From: JAIOQJ01 sp963718635 | GTDB taxonomy: Bacteria > Planctomycetota > Planctomycetia > Gemmatales > Gemmataceae | Assembly: GCA_963718635.1 (NCBI GenBank) | Contig: OY970367.1 | Span: 1,550,001 to 1,614,000, forward strand | Direction of reading: 5' to 3' | DNA length: 64,000 nucleotides | Shown: piece by piece, positions 7,695 through 17,639 of the stretch | Numbering within the stretch: position 1 is the first letter of the stretch | Layout: every line of letters starts with the position of its first letter | Notes under the pieces: generated by a model | The model's database searches: none | Told to the model about the DNA's origin: nothing | What the model saw: the letters and a program-made list of their open reading frames with translations, nothing else | Translations under genes and position numbers: made by a program

Positions 7695-9444
7695 ATGTTC
7701 ACCCGTATTCTGAGTCTGATTATGCTCGTTGCCGCTGCATCGTCTGCGTTGGGCAATGATGAAGACGCTCGTCTCGACGAGTTCTTTCGCCATTACTTGG
7801 ATGAATACGCCAAGTCGCATCCGGTTGAAGCGGGGCGGCTTGGGGACTACCGCTATGCCGACCGCATGAACGATCTTGCCCCGAGGCACGGGCGGCCGAC
7901 CTCGATTGGAATAAGCAACAGCTTCAGCGTTTGCAAAAAGCGATTGATCCCAAACAGCTTTCTCGGCCTTCACAGATCGACTTCGAGATTTTCGAACATA
8001 ACCTGCAATATGCCGTTTGGTCGGGTGAAAACAGCAAGCCTTTTGAAGAAGATCCGCGCGCCTGGAACGAATATCTCGTCGATAGCGTCTTCTCTTTGTT
8101 GGCTCAGACGACGCTGGCAAAAGATCAGGCAGTGCGCCATGCCGCCGCGAGAATGGAGTTCATTCCGCGCATCGTTGCTAACGCCGGGGCAAGTTTGAAA
8201 AATCCCTTCAAGCAGCACCTCGAAACGGCCATTCGCCAGAACAAGGGTTCCATCGCCTTTTACGTGAAAGGCATCTTTGAAATCACCGGCGAGACGCCGC
8301 AGATTTCGTTGCTCGCCAAGCCGGCCAAGGCAGCCGTGGAAGCATTGAAGGACCATCAAAAGCATCTCGAATCGCTGTTGCCGTCCGCTCGCGGCGAATG
8401 GCGCATCGGCAAGGAAAAATTCGCGAAAAAGCTGACGCTCGAACTCGATGCGGGAATCTCGGCCGACGAGGTATTAAAGGAAGCCGAAAGCGAAGCCGAC
8501 CGCGTCCGCCGCGATATGTACGTCATCGCCCGACAGCTTTGGGGCACGACTCATGCCGGAAAGCCGTTGCCGCCGGACGATGACAAAGGCAGGGGCGAAA
8601 CCATCCGGCAGGTGTTGATCGAAACGAGCAAGAATCATGGATCGCCCGAAAGCTTGTTGTCAGATACGAAGGCCACCATCGCCGATGTCAAGAAGTTCAT
8701 CGTCGCCAAAGACATCTTGCGTCTGCCCGAGCCGGACCGTTGCGACATTATCGAGATGCCGGATTTTCAACGGGGCAATTCGATGGCCTATCTCAATCCG
8801 GCGCCGCCGCTGGACCCGAAAGCGAAGAGTTTCTATGCCGTCAGCCCGCCGCCGCGCAATTGGGACGAACGCCGGCGCAGCAGTTTCTTTCAGGAATACA
8901 ACCGATCGATGTTGAAGATCCTGAGCATCCACGAAGGCTATCCAGGCCATTATGTGCAGCTCGAATATTCGAACCGGCATCCATCGCTGATCCGGCGCGT
9001 GTTGCAATCGGGCGTCTTTGCTGAGGGCTGGGCGGTCTACACCGAACAGATGATGCTCGACCAAGGCTTCGGTGAAGGCGACTTGGCCCTACGCCTGAAC
9101 CAACTCAAGTTCTACCTACGCGCGGTGATCAATGCCATTCTCGATCATCGCATGCACTGCACGAACATGACCGACGAAGAAGCCCTGCAACTGCTGGTGG
9201 AAGGCGGCTTCCAGGCCGAAGGCGAAGCCGTCGCCAAGATCGTGCCGCGAAACAAAGCTCCGTGCAACTTTCAACCTACTTCGTTGGCCGTACCGCGTTC
9301 TATCGCCTGCGTCGCGACCTTTCGCGCGAAATGGGCGATCAGTTCGACCTGGGCCGTTATCATGAAGCGGTCCTCGATCAGGGCACACTTCCGGTGAAAT
9401 ACCTTCCGGAACTCGTGCGCGAGCGGTTGAAGAAGGCACGGTGA
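7695..9444 (+). CDS. DUF885 family (peptidase-like) secreted protein, two frameshifts
   Basis: About 583 residues once two frame changes are bridged. The start is ATG at 7695, with GGAG 5 bases upstream, and gives a signal peptide (MFTRILSLIMLVAAASSALG). The family hallmark HEGYPGH is at about 8929-8950 (LSIHEGYPGHYVQLEY), a metal-binding-like motif; FAEGWAVYTEQMML follows, which is the second conserved block. The reading frame breaks at about 7881-7886 (DLAPE then ARAADLDWNKQQLQ) and at about 9245-9247 (AKIV then AKQSSVQLSTYFVGRTAFYRLR). Each break equals one missing base. DUF885 proteins are predicted zinc hydrolases with mostly unknown substrates. I judge the gene intact in the organism and the breaks to be errors. 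If they are real it is a pseudogene. Confidence 0.85.
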
Positions 9445-10154
9445 TTGTTGAACGGCGAAGCTCGTTAGCCGCGACGCTCAGCGGAGCGTCGGGCTCGCCA
9501 AAAGCGCGTTTCCGTTTTCTCATCGCACGTTTCCCCACGATTTTCTCGCAAAGTGCCTTGTGGAAATATTTCCGAAATATTAACCGATAGCTTCTAGTTT
9601 CGTAGGGCAGGCTTTCCAACCTGCCTTTTCAGCCTCCGCCGAAAGCGCTCCGCTGGGCAAAGCCTCCGCGTCGCAGCTAACGAATTTTCGATTTTGACGG
9701 TTCGTTTTCCCACGATTTTCTCGGGTTTCACCTTCGGGAAATATTTCCCGAAGGGTTGGACGGTTAGAATGACGGGACATTGAGCGTTGATCGTTTCAGC
9801 AAGGCACGAGCGAGGTTGTCACGCGACATGAAGTTTTTGCCGCTAATAGCGACTCGGGGTTTTGTCGCGCTTGTTATAACAAAATGAAAGCTTTTTAAGC
9901 CGCGACCCGAATGCTTTGCGCAGCGGGGCGCGTTCGGCAGGCTGAGAGGGTCAAACCCGGAGACCTGCCCCCACCCGTACAGACCGCCCCGGAACTGCGA
10001 GGAGACCGCTCGGTCCAGCAGTGGCTCGTAGACATGCATGCCCGCATCAAATCCCCCCTTTCCAAATCATCTTGCTCGGCCTGGCAAAATAGGTTAAAAG
10101 GCTTCATTGCCCGGATTCAAATCCGGACAGCCGCGCCAGGGAGGTCGAGCGGCG
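9445..10154. other. Long intergenic region with imperfect direct repeat
   Basis: About 710 bp without a supported gene. It contains two related copies of a roughly 80-bp sequence, at about 9505-9590 and 9683-9765. They share CCACGATTTTCTCG and GGAAATATTTCC-type segments. Between them is GTAGGGCAGGCTTTCCAACCTGCC, an inverted pair. A motif at about 10110-10130 resembles a tRNA T-arm, but no tRNA can be built around it. The 3' end must hold the leader of the ABC exporter gene. Confidence 0.6.
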
Positions 10155-12200
10155 ATGAAAAATTTTCTTCGTGCTTTGAAGTATTCGTGGGTTTACCGCC
10201 GTCGGGTGATCCTGTCGATTCTGTGCGCTATGATGGCAGCCGCTCTCTGGGGCTTGAATCTGACGGCCGTCTACCCCGTCCTCAAAATCCTCGGCAGCAA
10301 CCAGAATCTGCAAGAGTGGATCGATCAAAAGATCGATGCCACCGAGAAGGATATTGTCTTCCACACCAATACGCTGGCCATCAGGAAAGAAGAACAGCGC
10401 GGTGTGGAGCAGTGGGATGAAGGCCGGCCGCGCGAACGGAAAGAACAGGAACTGAGCGGTGAGGTGGCGCACGTCGAAAGCCGGCTGGCCGATGCAGCGA
10501 CGCGCCTTTGGCGTTATCAACAAGCGAAAAACTACGTTATCCGCCTATTGCCGACCGATCGTTTTCAAACGCTGGCGTGTCTGCTTCTCTTCGTGGTGCT
10601 TGCGGTGGCCGTCAAAGGTGTCTTCGAATTCTTCCAGGAATATCTCGTCGGCAGCGTAATGAATCGCACGCTCTTCGACATTCGCAATCGCTTTTTCCGC
10701 AATGCCATTCACCAGGATATGCGCCAGTTCAACGAAAGCGGCAGCGCCGAGATGATGGCTCGCTTCACGAACGACATGGAGATCATGGGCAATGGGATGA
10801 AGATCCTCTACGGCCGGGTCATTGCCGAGCCGTTGCGCACCTTTGCCTGCATGGCCATCGCTTGTTGGATCAGCTGGCAATTGACTCTTACTTTTCTCGT
10901 TATCGTTCCCGGTGCGCTGCTCATCATGACCAAAGCCAGCCGCATGATGAAGAAGGCAACGCGCCGGCTACTGGAACGAATGTCGAACATTTACAAGATT
11001 CTTCAGGAGACGTTCCGGGGGCTGCGCGTCGTCAAGGCTTTTACGATGGAGCCCTACGAACGCCGACGCTTCAACCGCGCAACGCGCGATTACTACGAGC
11101 GTTCGATGCGAGTGGTGATGATCGATTCACTGGCCGGCCCGTTAGTTGAAATTCTGGGCGTCGCGGCGGTGTCCGTAGCCGTGCTTGCGGGCGCTTATCT
11201 GGTGTTGAACGGTCAGACCCATTTTGAGTTCCTCATCTTCGGCTGGAAGCTGCGACTGCAAATGTGCAGCCAGCCGATCGAGCCGGAAACGCTGATTCAG
11301 CTCTACGCCTTGCTCGGGGGCATGGCCGACCCGGTGCGCAAGCTCTCCAGTGTGTACACGAAAATGCAGTCTTCGGCGGCCGCGGCCGACCGCGTCTTCG
11401 CTTATATGGACAAAGTCCCGCAGGTGCAGGCGAACAGCACTGGGCCTCGGCTCGAACGCCATCACGAATCGATCGAATTCCGCAGCATTTGCTTCTCCTA
11501 TCAAAAAGGTGTGACGGTCCTCGAGAACATCACGCTGAAAGTGTTCGCCGGCGAAACGATCGCCATCGTCGGACCTAACGGCTGCGGCAAGACGACGTTG
11601 CTTAATTTGCTGCCGCGCTTTTACGACCCCGATCATGGCTCGATCTTCGTTGACGGCTTCGACATCCGCAACGCCCATCTGCGGTCATTGAGGAAACAAC
11701 TCGGCATCGTCACTCAAGATGCGATCATCTTCGAGGACACGATTTTCAACAACATCGCTTATGGCAATCGGGCCGCCCCGGTGGAGTTGGTCGAGGAAGC
11801 TGCGAAAAAAGCCTTTGCTCACGATTTCATTCTGACGTTTCCGAACGGCTACCAGACTATGCTTGGCGAGATCGGTCGCGAGCTTTCCGGCGGCGAACGC
11901 CAGCGTATTGCGTTAGCGCGTACCATTCTGCGCAACCCGAGTATTTTGATTCTCGACGAGTTCACCAGCCAGGTTGACCCCCTGTCGGAATCGCTAATCA
12001 ACCAAGCGATGCGCGAGTTCAAGAAGGATCGAACGACCTTTATGATCACCCACAAAATGCACACGCTCGAAATGGCCGACCGGATCGTCGTCTTAAACGG
12101 CGGATACATCGAAGCCGTTGGCACCCATGCCGAACTGCTCGCCACTTCAGTGCTCTATCGCAACTTGCAAGAAGCTGTAGCGAATCGAAGGGCGGCTTAG
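10155..12200 (+). CDS. ABC exporter, fused permease-ATPase (MsbA-like), with extra domain after first membrane span
   Basis: 681 residues from ATG at 10155 (MKNFLRALKYSWVYRRRVILS), the only start directly before the membrane domain. The fused layout is six membrane spans, then one ATPase domain with Walker A GPNGCGKTT, signature LSGGERQR, Walker B SILILDEF and the H-loop histidine in MITHKMH. These exporters move lipids or glycolipids across the inner membrane; MsbA moves lipid A core. Between span 1 (residues about 15-40) and span 2 there is an insert of about 100 residues rich in charged heptad-like helix (QEWIDQKIDATEKDIVF... ELSGEVAHVESRLADAATRL), absent from standard MsbA. By topology it would lie outside the membrane. 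Two glycosyltransferase genes follow on the same strand, which suits a glycolipid or envelope-glycan role. Confidence 0.88.
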   Translation: MKNFLRALKYSWVYRRRVILSILCAMMAAALWGLNLTAVYPVLKILGSNQNLQEWIDQKIDATEKDIVFHTNTLAIRKEEQRGVEQWDEGRPRERKEQELSGEVAHVESRLADAATRLWRYQQAKNYVIRLLPTDRFQTLACLLLFVVLAVAVKGVFEFFQEYLVGSVMNRTLFDIRNRFFRNAIHQDMRQFNESGSAEMMARFTNDMEIMGNGMKILYGRVIAEPLRTFACMAIACWISWQLTLTFLVIVPGALLIMTKASRMMKKATRRLLERMSNIYKILQETFRGLRVVKAFTMEPYERRRFNRATRDYYERSMRVVMIDSLAGPLVEILGVAAVSVAVLAGAYLVLNGQTHFEFLIFGWKLRLQMCSQPIEPETLIQLYALLGGMADPVRKLSSVYTKMQSSAAAADRVFAYMDKVPQVQANSTGPRLERHHESIEFRSICFSYQKGVTVLENITLKVFAGETIAIVGPNGCGKTTLLNLLPRFYDPDHGSIFVDGFDIRNAHLRSLRKQLGIVTQDAIIFEDTIFNNIAYGNRAAPVELVEEAAKKAFAHDFILTFPNGYQTMLGEIGRELSGGERQRIALARTILRNPSILILDEFTSQVDPLSESLINQAMREFKKDRTTFMITHKMHTLEMADRIVVLNGGYIEAVGTHAELLATSVLYRNLQEAVANRRAA

Positions 12201-12239
12201 GTTACTTGTCCAGTAAAACTCATCGTGCGTGAGTCAAGT

Positions 12240-12472
12240 TTTAGATAAGGCGCCCGTCGAGCGAAAACTATAAGGCCACGGATGGAGCACAGAACGAACA
12301 CGGATAAAATCGAAAGTAGTTTCATCAAGGTGGGTCGAATGAGCACGCCATCAAATGTTTGATTTATCCGTGTTTCGACCGTGTTTAATCCGTGACTGAC
12401 GGATTTCGATTTGACATTGGCTGCTTGGTGTTTCAAAACTTCTCGTTGGTCAGAGGCAGAGCCTCGTTAGCA
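12240..12472. repeat. Dispersed repeat, copy A (partner at 36620-36806)
   Basis: Intergenic sequence that closely resembles 36620-36806. Shared blocks include AACACGGATAAAA, ATTTATCCGTGTTTCG, CCGTGTTTAATCCGTG and a 3' block ending GCAGCCTCGTTAG (here GCAGAGCCTCGTTAG). The CACGGAT and ATCCGTG words are mutually inverted, so the element can fold back on itself. Both copies lie between genes. Related 'CCACGGATAACAC' words recur at 63458-63556. No coding potential. Confidence 0.75.
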
Positions 12473-12491
12473 ATCTCCGAGCTCAATCACG

Positions 12492-13929
12492 ATGACCACC
12501 CGGCTCGGTTTCTGCTTGCTGGTTCCCTTCTGTCTCATCCTTTTTTTTCACGATCTGGCGGCGAACGATCTCTGGAGCGCACATGAAGCGCGCGCCGCCC
12601 AAAATGCTCAACGAATGATCGACGACGGCGCGTGGGGCATCCCCCGTCTTTACGACGGACAGATCGAGCTTCAAAAACCTCCTGCTTTTTATTGGATGGT
12701 TGCCGCGATCGCCAAATTACGTGAAGGCGCCGTAGACCGTTCGGCGGTCCGCTTACCGGCCGCCTTTGCTGGCTTGGGAACGGTCTTATTAGTCTGGCTT
12801 TTCTTGATTCAGCAACAGCGACCGCTGGCCGCATTTTTGGCGGGCGTGACGCTTGCCAGCTCGCTGCACTTTGTGTCGCTCGCGCGAACAGGCGCATCGA
12901 CATGCCGCTCACGTTTGCTATTACCGGCACTCTGATCAGCTTGATGTCAGGGCGTGCGATCTTGGCCGCTATCGGCATCGCATTGGGTATTCTGCTCAAA
13001 GGGCCGATTGGCATCATACTGCCGGTCGCAGTAGTCTGCATCTGGGTGCTGAGCCAGCGCTGGCAGGAGGGAACGTCGAATCGCAAACTCCTTCTTCAAA
13101 CCCTATTGGCTTCTGCTATCGGGTGTCTGCTGGCGCTGCCTTGGTTCTGCTGGATGAACGCGCAGACGGATGGTGAATTTTTACGCGTCTTTTTCTGGTA
13201 TCACCACGTGCAGCGGGCATTGGGCGGCGCACGGCTTTGGCCGCGCACCCTTGGTGGTATTACATTCCCCGCTTCGCCATCGACTTTGTGCCTTGGACGC
13301 CGGCTTTCATCGCAGCTTGCTGCTGTTTATGCCGTTCGCCCGAATCGCGCTCCGATTGCACGGCCCTCTTTGGCCTGGTCTGGGTCTTGACGGTCATCGC
13401 CCTGCTGTCACTTGCTCGCTTCAAACGCGCAGACTATTTATTGCCAGCTTACCCGGGCGCAGCCCTCTGCGTAGGCTGTTTTGGCGAGCGCTTGTATTTG
13501 CGCCTTAGCGCTTCCAGGCGTACGCTGACGGCTGTTCTGCTTTTCTTGATTGCTTTAGGTTGCATTGCTGGTTGGACCTATTTCCATGAATGGGTCGAAC
13601 CGAAGCAGCAAGCGGTGCGCGAGCAGGAACGCTTTGCCCGCCATATTCGCTCATTGGCGCCGCAGCCGAGCGAAGTGATTCTCTTTCGCGTCGAATCGCA
13701 TTTACTCGCCTTCCATCTTGGTAGGCCGGTTTCTACGTTGGTTGAGTGGAGCGAATTGAATGAAACGCTTGCCAAGCCCGGCGCCCACTGGTTTGTGACA
13801 CGAGCCGAGTTCGTGGCCGAATGTCTTGAAAATATGAAAACGCGGAAGATCGCTGTCGAATCGGCCAGCGCTGACTTCAGTTCCGCGCCGCCGCTCCGTG
13901 CACTGGTCCTGATGCAAACTGTCGATTGA
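12492..13929 (+). CDS. GT39-family (ArnT/PMT-like) integral membrane glycosyltransferase, two frameshifts
   Basis: About 479 residues after bridging two frame changes. The N-terminus (LFFHDLAANDLWSAHEARAAQNAQRMI) has the first-loop DLWSxxE pattern of ArnT/GT39 enzymes, which take sugars from polyprenyl phosphate donors. Next come PPAFYWMVA and many hydrophobic spans, the family block SLARTG/RIDMPLTF (split by the first break at about 12891), GILLKGPIGIILPV, and PWWYYIPRFAIDFVPWTP after the second break (about 13235-13238). Each break equals one missing base. The C-terminal third ends in a soluble domain. Downstream GT2 begins 9 bp after the stop, so they are co-transcribed. Substrate unknown. 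Likely intact in the organism. Confidence 0.85.
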
Positions 13930-13938
13930 GACTTCACC

Positions 13939-14775
13939 ATGCCTCGCGCTGCGGCCGAAGGATTGAGCTTGCTGCTGCCCGTCCCAGGTCAGACGGGCGA
14001 TATCGCGAGATCCTTGGCCATGTGGTCGAAGTGCCTACAAGGCATCGGGCGCGAGTACGAGATTATTCTCGTCGACAAGCGCGATAGTGCTTTCGTCAAA
14101 GCAGCAACGAACGCCGGAAATATTCCTAGTCTACGGGTGCTCGAACTCAATCAGCCGAGCTACGGCGCCGCCCTTCAAGCAGGGCTCAAGGCAGCGAAGC
14201 ATCCTTTGATATTTATCACCGGCTGCAGTTACGACTACAACCCGGCAGATTTGAAGAGGGTGCTCGAGCGCATCACCCAAGTAGAACCCGAGACGGGCAG
14301 AAAACTTGATATCGTGAATGGCTGTCGTACCGGGCAGCCTTTGACAGGTTGGCGTAGCGCGCTGAGCTTGATGAAGCGAATCTTCATGCGCGTGGTATTT
14401 GCCATGCAATCGGCGCCCAATGTGGGCCGGCTGCCAAGTGGATTTCATCGCGGTTCACTGCTGCCGCGAATTCTGTTTGGCTTGCGCATCGTCGATGCGG
14501 AGAGCCAATTCAAACTCGTTCGCTCGGCCATATTCGAGCGCTTTCCGATTCAATCCATTGGCGAATTTGCGCTCACGGAGATTCTGGTGAAAGCCAATTT
14601 CCTCGGCTGCTTGATGGATGAACTGCCGATTTCGATGCTGCCTTCGCGAGGTGGGAAGGGCTCACCAAACAAACGCGATCGTTCACGGGCAAGCGACATC
14701 GGGCGAGTCTTTTTCGATCCTGTCTTTTATGCGAAGCCGAACGGCGCGAAGTTGCCTAACAATCTACAAGCCTGA
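13939..14775 (+). CDS. GT2-like glycosyltransferase (dolichyl/polyprenyl-phosphate sugar synthase type)
   Basis: 278 residues. The N-terminal GLSLLLPVPGQTGDIARSL and YEIILVDKRD match the opening strand-loop of GT2 enzymes, where the nucleotide-sugar is bound. LRVLELNQPSYGAALQAGLKAAKHPLIFITG matches the following segment, with SYDYNPADL in place of the usual DxD-type D(A)D. The C-terminal half (GFHRGSLLPRILFGLRIVDAESQFKLVRSAIFERFPI) resembles the acceptor part of DPM1/ArnC-like enzymes. No membrane spans at the C-terminus. Such enzymes make the polyprenyl-phosphate sugar that a GT39 enzyme uses, which fits the GT39 gene 9 bp upstream. The atypical metal motif makes activity less certain. Confidence 0.78.
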   Translation: MPRAAAEGLSLLLPVPGQTGDIARSLAMWSKCLQGIGREYEIILVDKRDSAFVKAATNAGNIPSLRVLELNQPSYGAALQAGLKAAKHPLIFITGCSYDYNPADLKRVLERITQVEPETGRKLDIVNGCRTGQPLTGWRSALSLMKRIFMRVVFAMQSAPNVGRLPSGFHRGSLLPRILFGLRIVDAESQFKLVRSAIFERFPIQSIGEFALTEILVKANFLGCLMDELPISMLPSRGGKGSPNKRDRSRASDIGRVFFDPVFYAKPNGAKLPNNLQA

Positions 14776-14820
14776 AGCGCTAACGAAGAGAGTTTTTTCT
14801 TCGCTGGTGGTTCAGGCTTG
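14767..14820. repeat. Hairpin repeat of the 'GCCTGAAGCGC' family at a convergent gene end
   Basis: Arms CAAGCCTGAagcgctaacGAAGA and TCTTCGctggtggTTCAGGCTTG flank a T-rich loop (GAGTTTTTTC). The left arm overlaps the last codons of the GT2 gene. It sits between GT2 (plus) and the Uma2 gene (minus), where a bidirectional terminator would be useful. Related units lie at 25272-25395, 28873-28930 and 44719-44840. Confidence 0.85.
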
Positions 14821-14998
14821 AATTGGCGTTTTACGGAATCCACAACCTTGAAGCACTATGGCTTATTCGGCTCGATTCCTAACGCTCGCAATTGCGCTGC
14901 CAAAGCGTCTGCCCGTTGCTTCTCGCTCTCTGCGCGCTGCTTTTCGTTCTGGGCGCGCTGCTTAGCGGCATTGGTCAGTCGCTTCTCTTTCCAAATTT

Positions 14999-16372
14999 GG
15001 TTCTTCGGACTTTCGGGTGGGCGAAATCGGAGCGTTTATGGCCCCTCAACCTTGTGATTTTCTCGGAGAAACAGGCTTTTGCTTCGGGTAGAGCTTGAGT
15101 CCGCCGCAGTGAAAGTAGATGGCGATCTTCATGTTGTCGCGATTGCGAAAGCCGTAGGCGTTTTTTTTATTGTCTGGATCTTCGAATTCAGCCCCTCGAT
15201 GGTGGCATTGGTGATGCGATGATCGCAATAGGTCAGCACGTTCGACAGGTGGGCTTTGATCATGCGCGCGACCTTGATAACCGGGATGAGGCCGGAGTGA
15301 GTGGCCCAACCGTACCAAGCTCGCCAGTGTCGGCGTGCCCAGCCTTTGCGTTGATACCTCCACAGATCGCGCAAGCTCTCTTTGATCGCCCAGGCCTTGC
15401 CGGTCTTCAAGTGCAATCGCTTCAGTCGAGCGAACCGTTTCGCATGTTGCTCGGGGACGTTTTCCGGCGAGAAGAACCAGAAATACTTCGTGCGCTTCAG
15501 TGTTTCGTCGCCGTCGGCCATCAAGCGTTTATGCTCGGACTTCCGGACCGCATCGACCGCTTCGAGCATATGCTTCATGATGTGGAAGCGGTCGAAGACG
15601 ATCTTGCTGTGCGCATGGGGAACTTACAGCGTCGTCGAAGCGAAGAACGGCTCCCACATGTCCATGGCCACGGCTTCGATGCCCGCCAATTGCTTCGGGG
15701 AGAGCGATTGATAGAACTCGTCCAAACTGCTCTTTTTCCGGTCAAAAGAGATGAATTCGATCGTTCCGCGATTGAGATCGCCGACCAGCGTCATGTAGCA
15801 GTGCCCCTTGGCGATCGCCTTCTCGTCTACTCCCAAATGGGTGATGACGCGCCGCTTCTTGGCTTTCAATCCTCGGATGACGGCCCGTTCCATCACGCCC
15901 CAAGCCTCATGCCAATTAAGCCGAAGCAGATTCGCCGCCCCGGAGACGTTGGTTTCGAGAAAGGTGTCGATCGCATGCCTCTCGAAGCCGATCGTGAATC
16001 GCGAACCGGGCAACGCCCAGGGAAGCCATACCTGCCGAACGCCGTGAAACAAACAGCATACGCGAGGAATTCGCGCGTACACCCAAGTCGTCCACGAGCC
16101 GTGATCCAAATGCCTCCACCTTCGAGGGGGCTTGTGATCGTGCAGCGGCAGCATCGCGTCACATTTAGGACAGCAGAACCGAGCATTCCTTCGATGGCGA
16201 ACAAAGACATGAACGCTCTCATCGTCCGGATCGAGGATCACTTGCTCGACAGCCCACGGCCTTTCCAATCGAAGCAACTTCGTGAAAACATCGACGTCAC
16301 GCATGGCAAAACTCCTCCGTATTTATGCCCATGCGTACACTATAAATCACCCACCCGAAAGTCCGAAGAACC
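14999..16372 (-). mobile_element. ISL3-family insertion sequence, complete ends, 1,374 bp
   Basis: Bounded by a perfect 23-bp inverted repeat at 14999-15021 and 16350-16372 that starts GGTTCTTCGGACTTTCGGG. Flanked by the 8-bp direct duplication CCAAATTT (14991-14998 and 16373-16380), the duplication length typical of ISL3. The transposase lies inside on the minus strand. The duplication is perfect and the host gene is restored exactly when the element is removed, so insertion is recent. Both ends, length and transposase agree with the ISL3 family. Confidence 0.95.
15046..16304 (-). CDS. ISL3-family transposase, with in-frame stop and frameshift
   Basis: About 420 residues if read through. 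The N-terminus (MRDVDVFTKLLRLERPWAVEQVIL) is followed by the zinc-binding block FCCPKCDAMLPLHDH, a helix-turn-helix-like region, and the catalytic DDE part (THLGVDEKAIAKG for the first Asp, AVAMDMWEPFF for the second, NATIEGLNSKIQ for the Glu). A TAA at 15624-15626 interrupts it in the same frame (STTL-stop-VPHAHSKIVFDRFH). Near 15161-15168 a run of eight A (minus strand) shifts the frame before NAYGFRNRDNMKIAIYFHCG. As printed, the enzyme is dead. One substitution (for example CAA to TAA) and one homopolymer miscount would explain both lesions. It starts at ATG 16304. Confidence 0.88.
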
Positions 16373-17287
16373 CCAAATTTGATCTTTGAATGCCTCGATC
16401 CACTCGGTGGAATGCGGCAGCATTTGGCCTTGGTCGTCCCAAACACGCAACCAGGCGCAGACATTGTTGCAAAATTCACCCTCCCAAAGGCCAAGCTCGA
16501 TGCCCATCGGCGGAATGGGAAATCGCCCCGCCGCGTTCGCGCGAGTCTTCCGATAGCGGCCGCGCTCGAGATGGTATACTTCCAGCGTGTCATGAAATAC
16601 GTCGTAGATGGCGTAATGGGCCGCACGGATTTCGTTTTCATAAATCCAGAATTTGCCCACTCCCGGAGTCCGATCGTGTTCCTCGGAGCCATCGCCGGAT
16701 ACGTATTCGATCAACAGAACCGGCCTGACGTGCTCTTGCCAGAGCACGTAAGATCGTCTTGCTTCGCCATCCAGCATCGCGGGCACGTTCGGCACATAAT
16801 ACCAGTCGGGCGACTTGCAGCCGCTCAACGGTGGATCGGTATGTTTCCAATAGATGCCGCTGTCTTGCCCGATGGCGAATCGGCCGTCGGGATGCAAGGC
16901 ACGTATCACGGGCAGCAAGACATCGGTCAACAGCATCGACTGAGGATGTTCCAGAAAATTGGTCACGATAGCGCCATCTTCACATGGAAGATCCGTGTGC
17001 GTAGGAAGTTTAGCTGGTGTTTCAGCGACAGCGCTCATCCGCAATGCTCCGAATTCAACCGCGTCAAGAATGCTGAACGGGCAAGTTTAGTTTAATCGAA
17101 CTCAGTTCGAAGTGGAAGATTAGCGGTCTCTGGCAGGTCGAAAAATGGGTTCGCACGATGCGCAGGCTTTGCAGCGGAGCGTTTGCCTGTTGCAATTGGG
17201 GCTTCAAAACGTTTTAAGCGACGAAAGCGTTGCGAACTTTCACTTACGCTTCAATCCACGACACCGAGTATCAGATTAAAACCGCAT

Positions 17288-17569
17288 TTAGCGCTGGCGC
17301 GGCCGGATGGCGATGAGAACCGCTCCGAGAACGATCGCCGACAGGCCGACGATAATTCCCACGACGCGATTTTGCACCAAGCCCGCATCGGAGACGCGTT
17401 CGACGCGATGCAGCCAATCCTCGACTTCAATGGTCGTTTCAAAATAAAGCGCGTAGTGCAGCGCGACGCAGACGCCTCCTATCAAAACGAAGATTCCGAC
17501 GAGTCCTTTCCACTTGCCTGTCACCTGCTTGGTCCGCCCAGGCCGATAATCGAGATTGGTCACAGCCAT
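17288..17569 (-). CDS. Small two-span membrane protein, unknown function
   Basis: 93 residues from ATG at 17569 (MAVTNLDYRPGRTKQVTGKW). Longer in-frame versions upstream have no family support. Two hydrophobic spans are visible: GLVGIFVLIGGVCVALHYALY near residue 25 and VVGIIVGLSAIVLGAVLIAI near the C-terminus, with a charged stretch of about 25 residues between them. It ends in an Arg-rich tail. I do not recognise a family. It stands alone upstream of the interrupted Uma2 gene on the same strand. Confidence 0.65.
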   Translation of the reverse strand: MAVTNLDYRPGRTKQVTGKWKGLVGIFVLIGGVCVALHYALYFETTIEVEDWLHRVERVSDAGLVQNRVVGIIVGLSAIVLGAVLIAIRPRQR

Positions 17570-17639
17570 AATGAATAGCCCTTGGATTTTGCAATACTCT
17601 AGCATATTTTTTGAGCGACTGACGAAATGCGAGTTTTTG

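Larger units (their letters stand above)
14856..17038 (-). pseudogene. Uma2-family (DUF820) gene, interrupted by an ISL3-type element
   Basis: The 5' part (17038-16373) encodes MSAVAETPAKLPTHTDLP through the Uma2 core, PD-(D/E)xK-like, with SPDWYYVPNVP and VLLIEYVSGDGS...DRTPGVGKFWIYE. The 3' part (14998-14856) encodes KEKRLTNAAKQRAQNEKQRA...LRALGIEPNKP, the charged coiled tail typical of planctomycete Uma2 proteins. Removing 14999-16372 plus one copy of the 8-bp duplication joins them exactly as ...EAFKDQIW/KEKRL..., an open frame of 266 residues. The start is ATG at 17038, with GGAG 8 bases upstream. Uma2 proteins are abundant, fast-expanding nuclease-like proteins of unknown role. As it stands, the coding part reads into the element and stops there. 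Confidence 0.9.

Noticed and set aside
10100..10135. tRNA T-arm-like GGATTCAAATCC
   Set aside because: The stem and loop sizes are wrong and no acceptor, D or anticodon arm can be found around it.
15219..16382. Plus-strand frame of 387 codons
   Set aside because: Lies on the opposite strand to the ISL3 transposase and has no protein family features.
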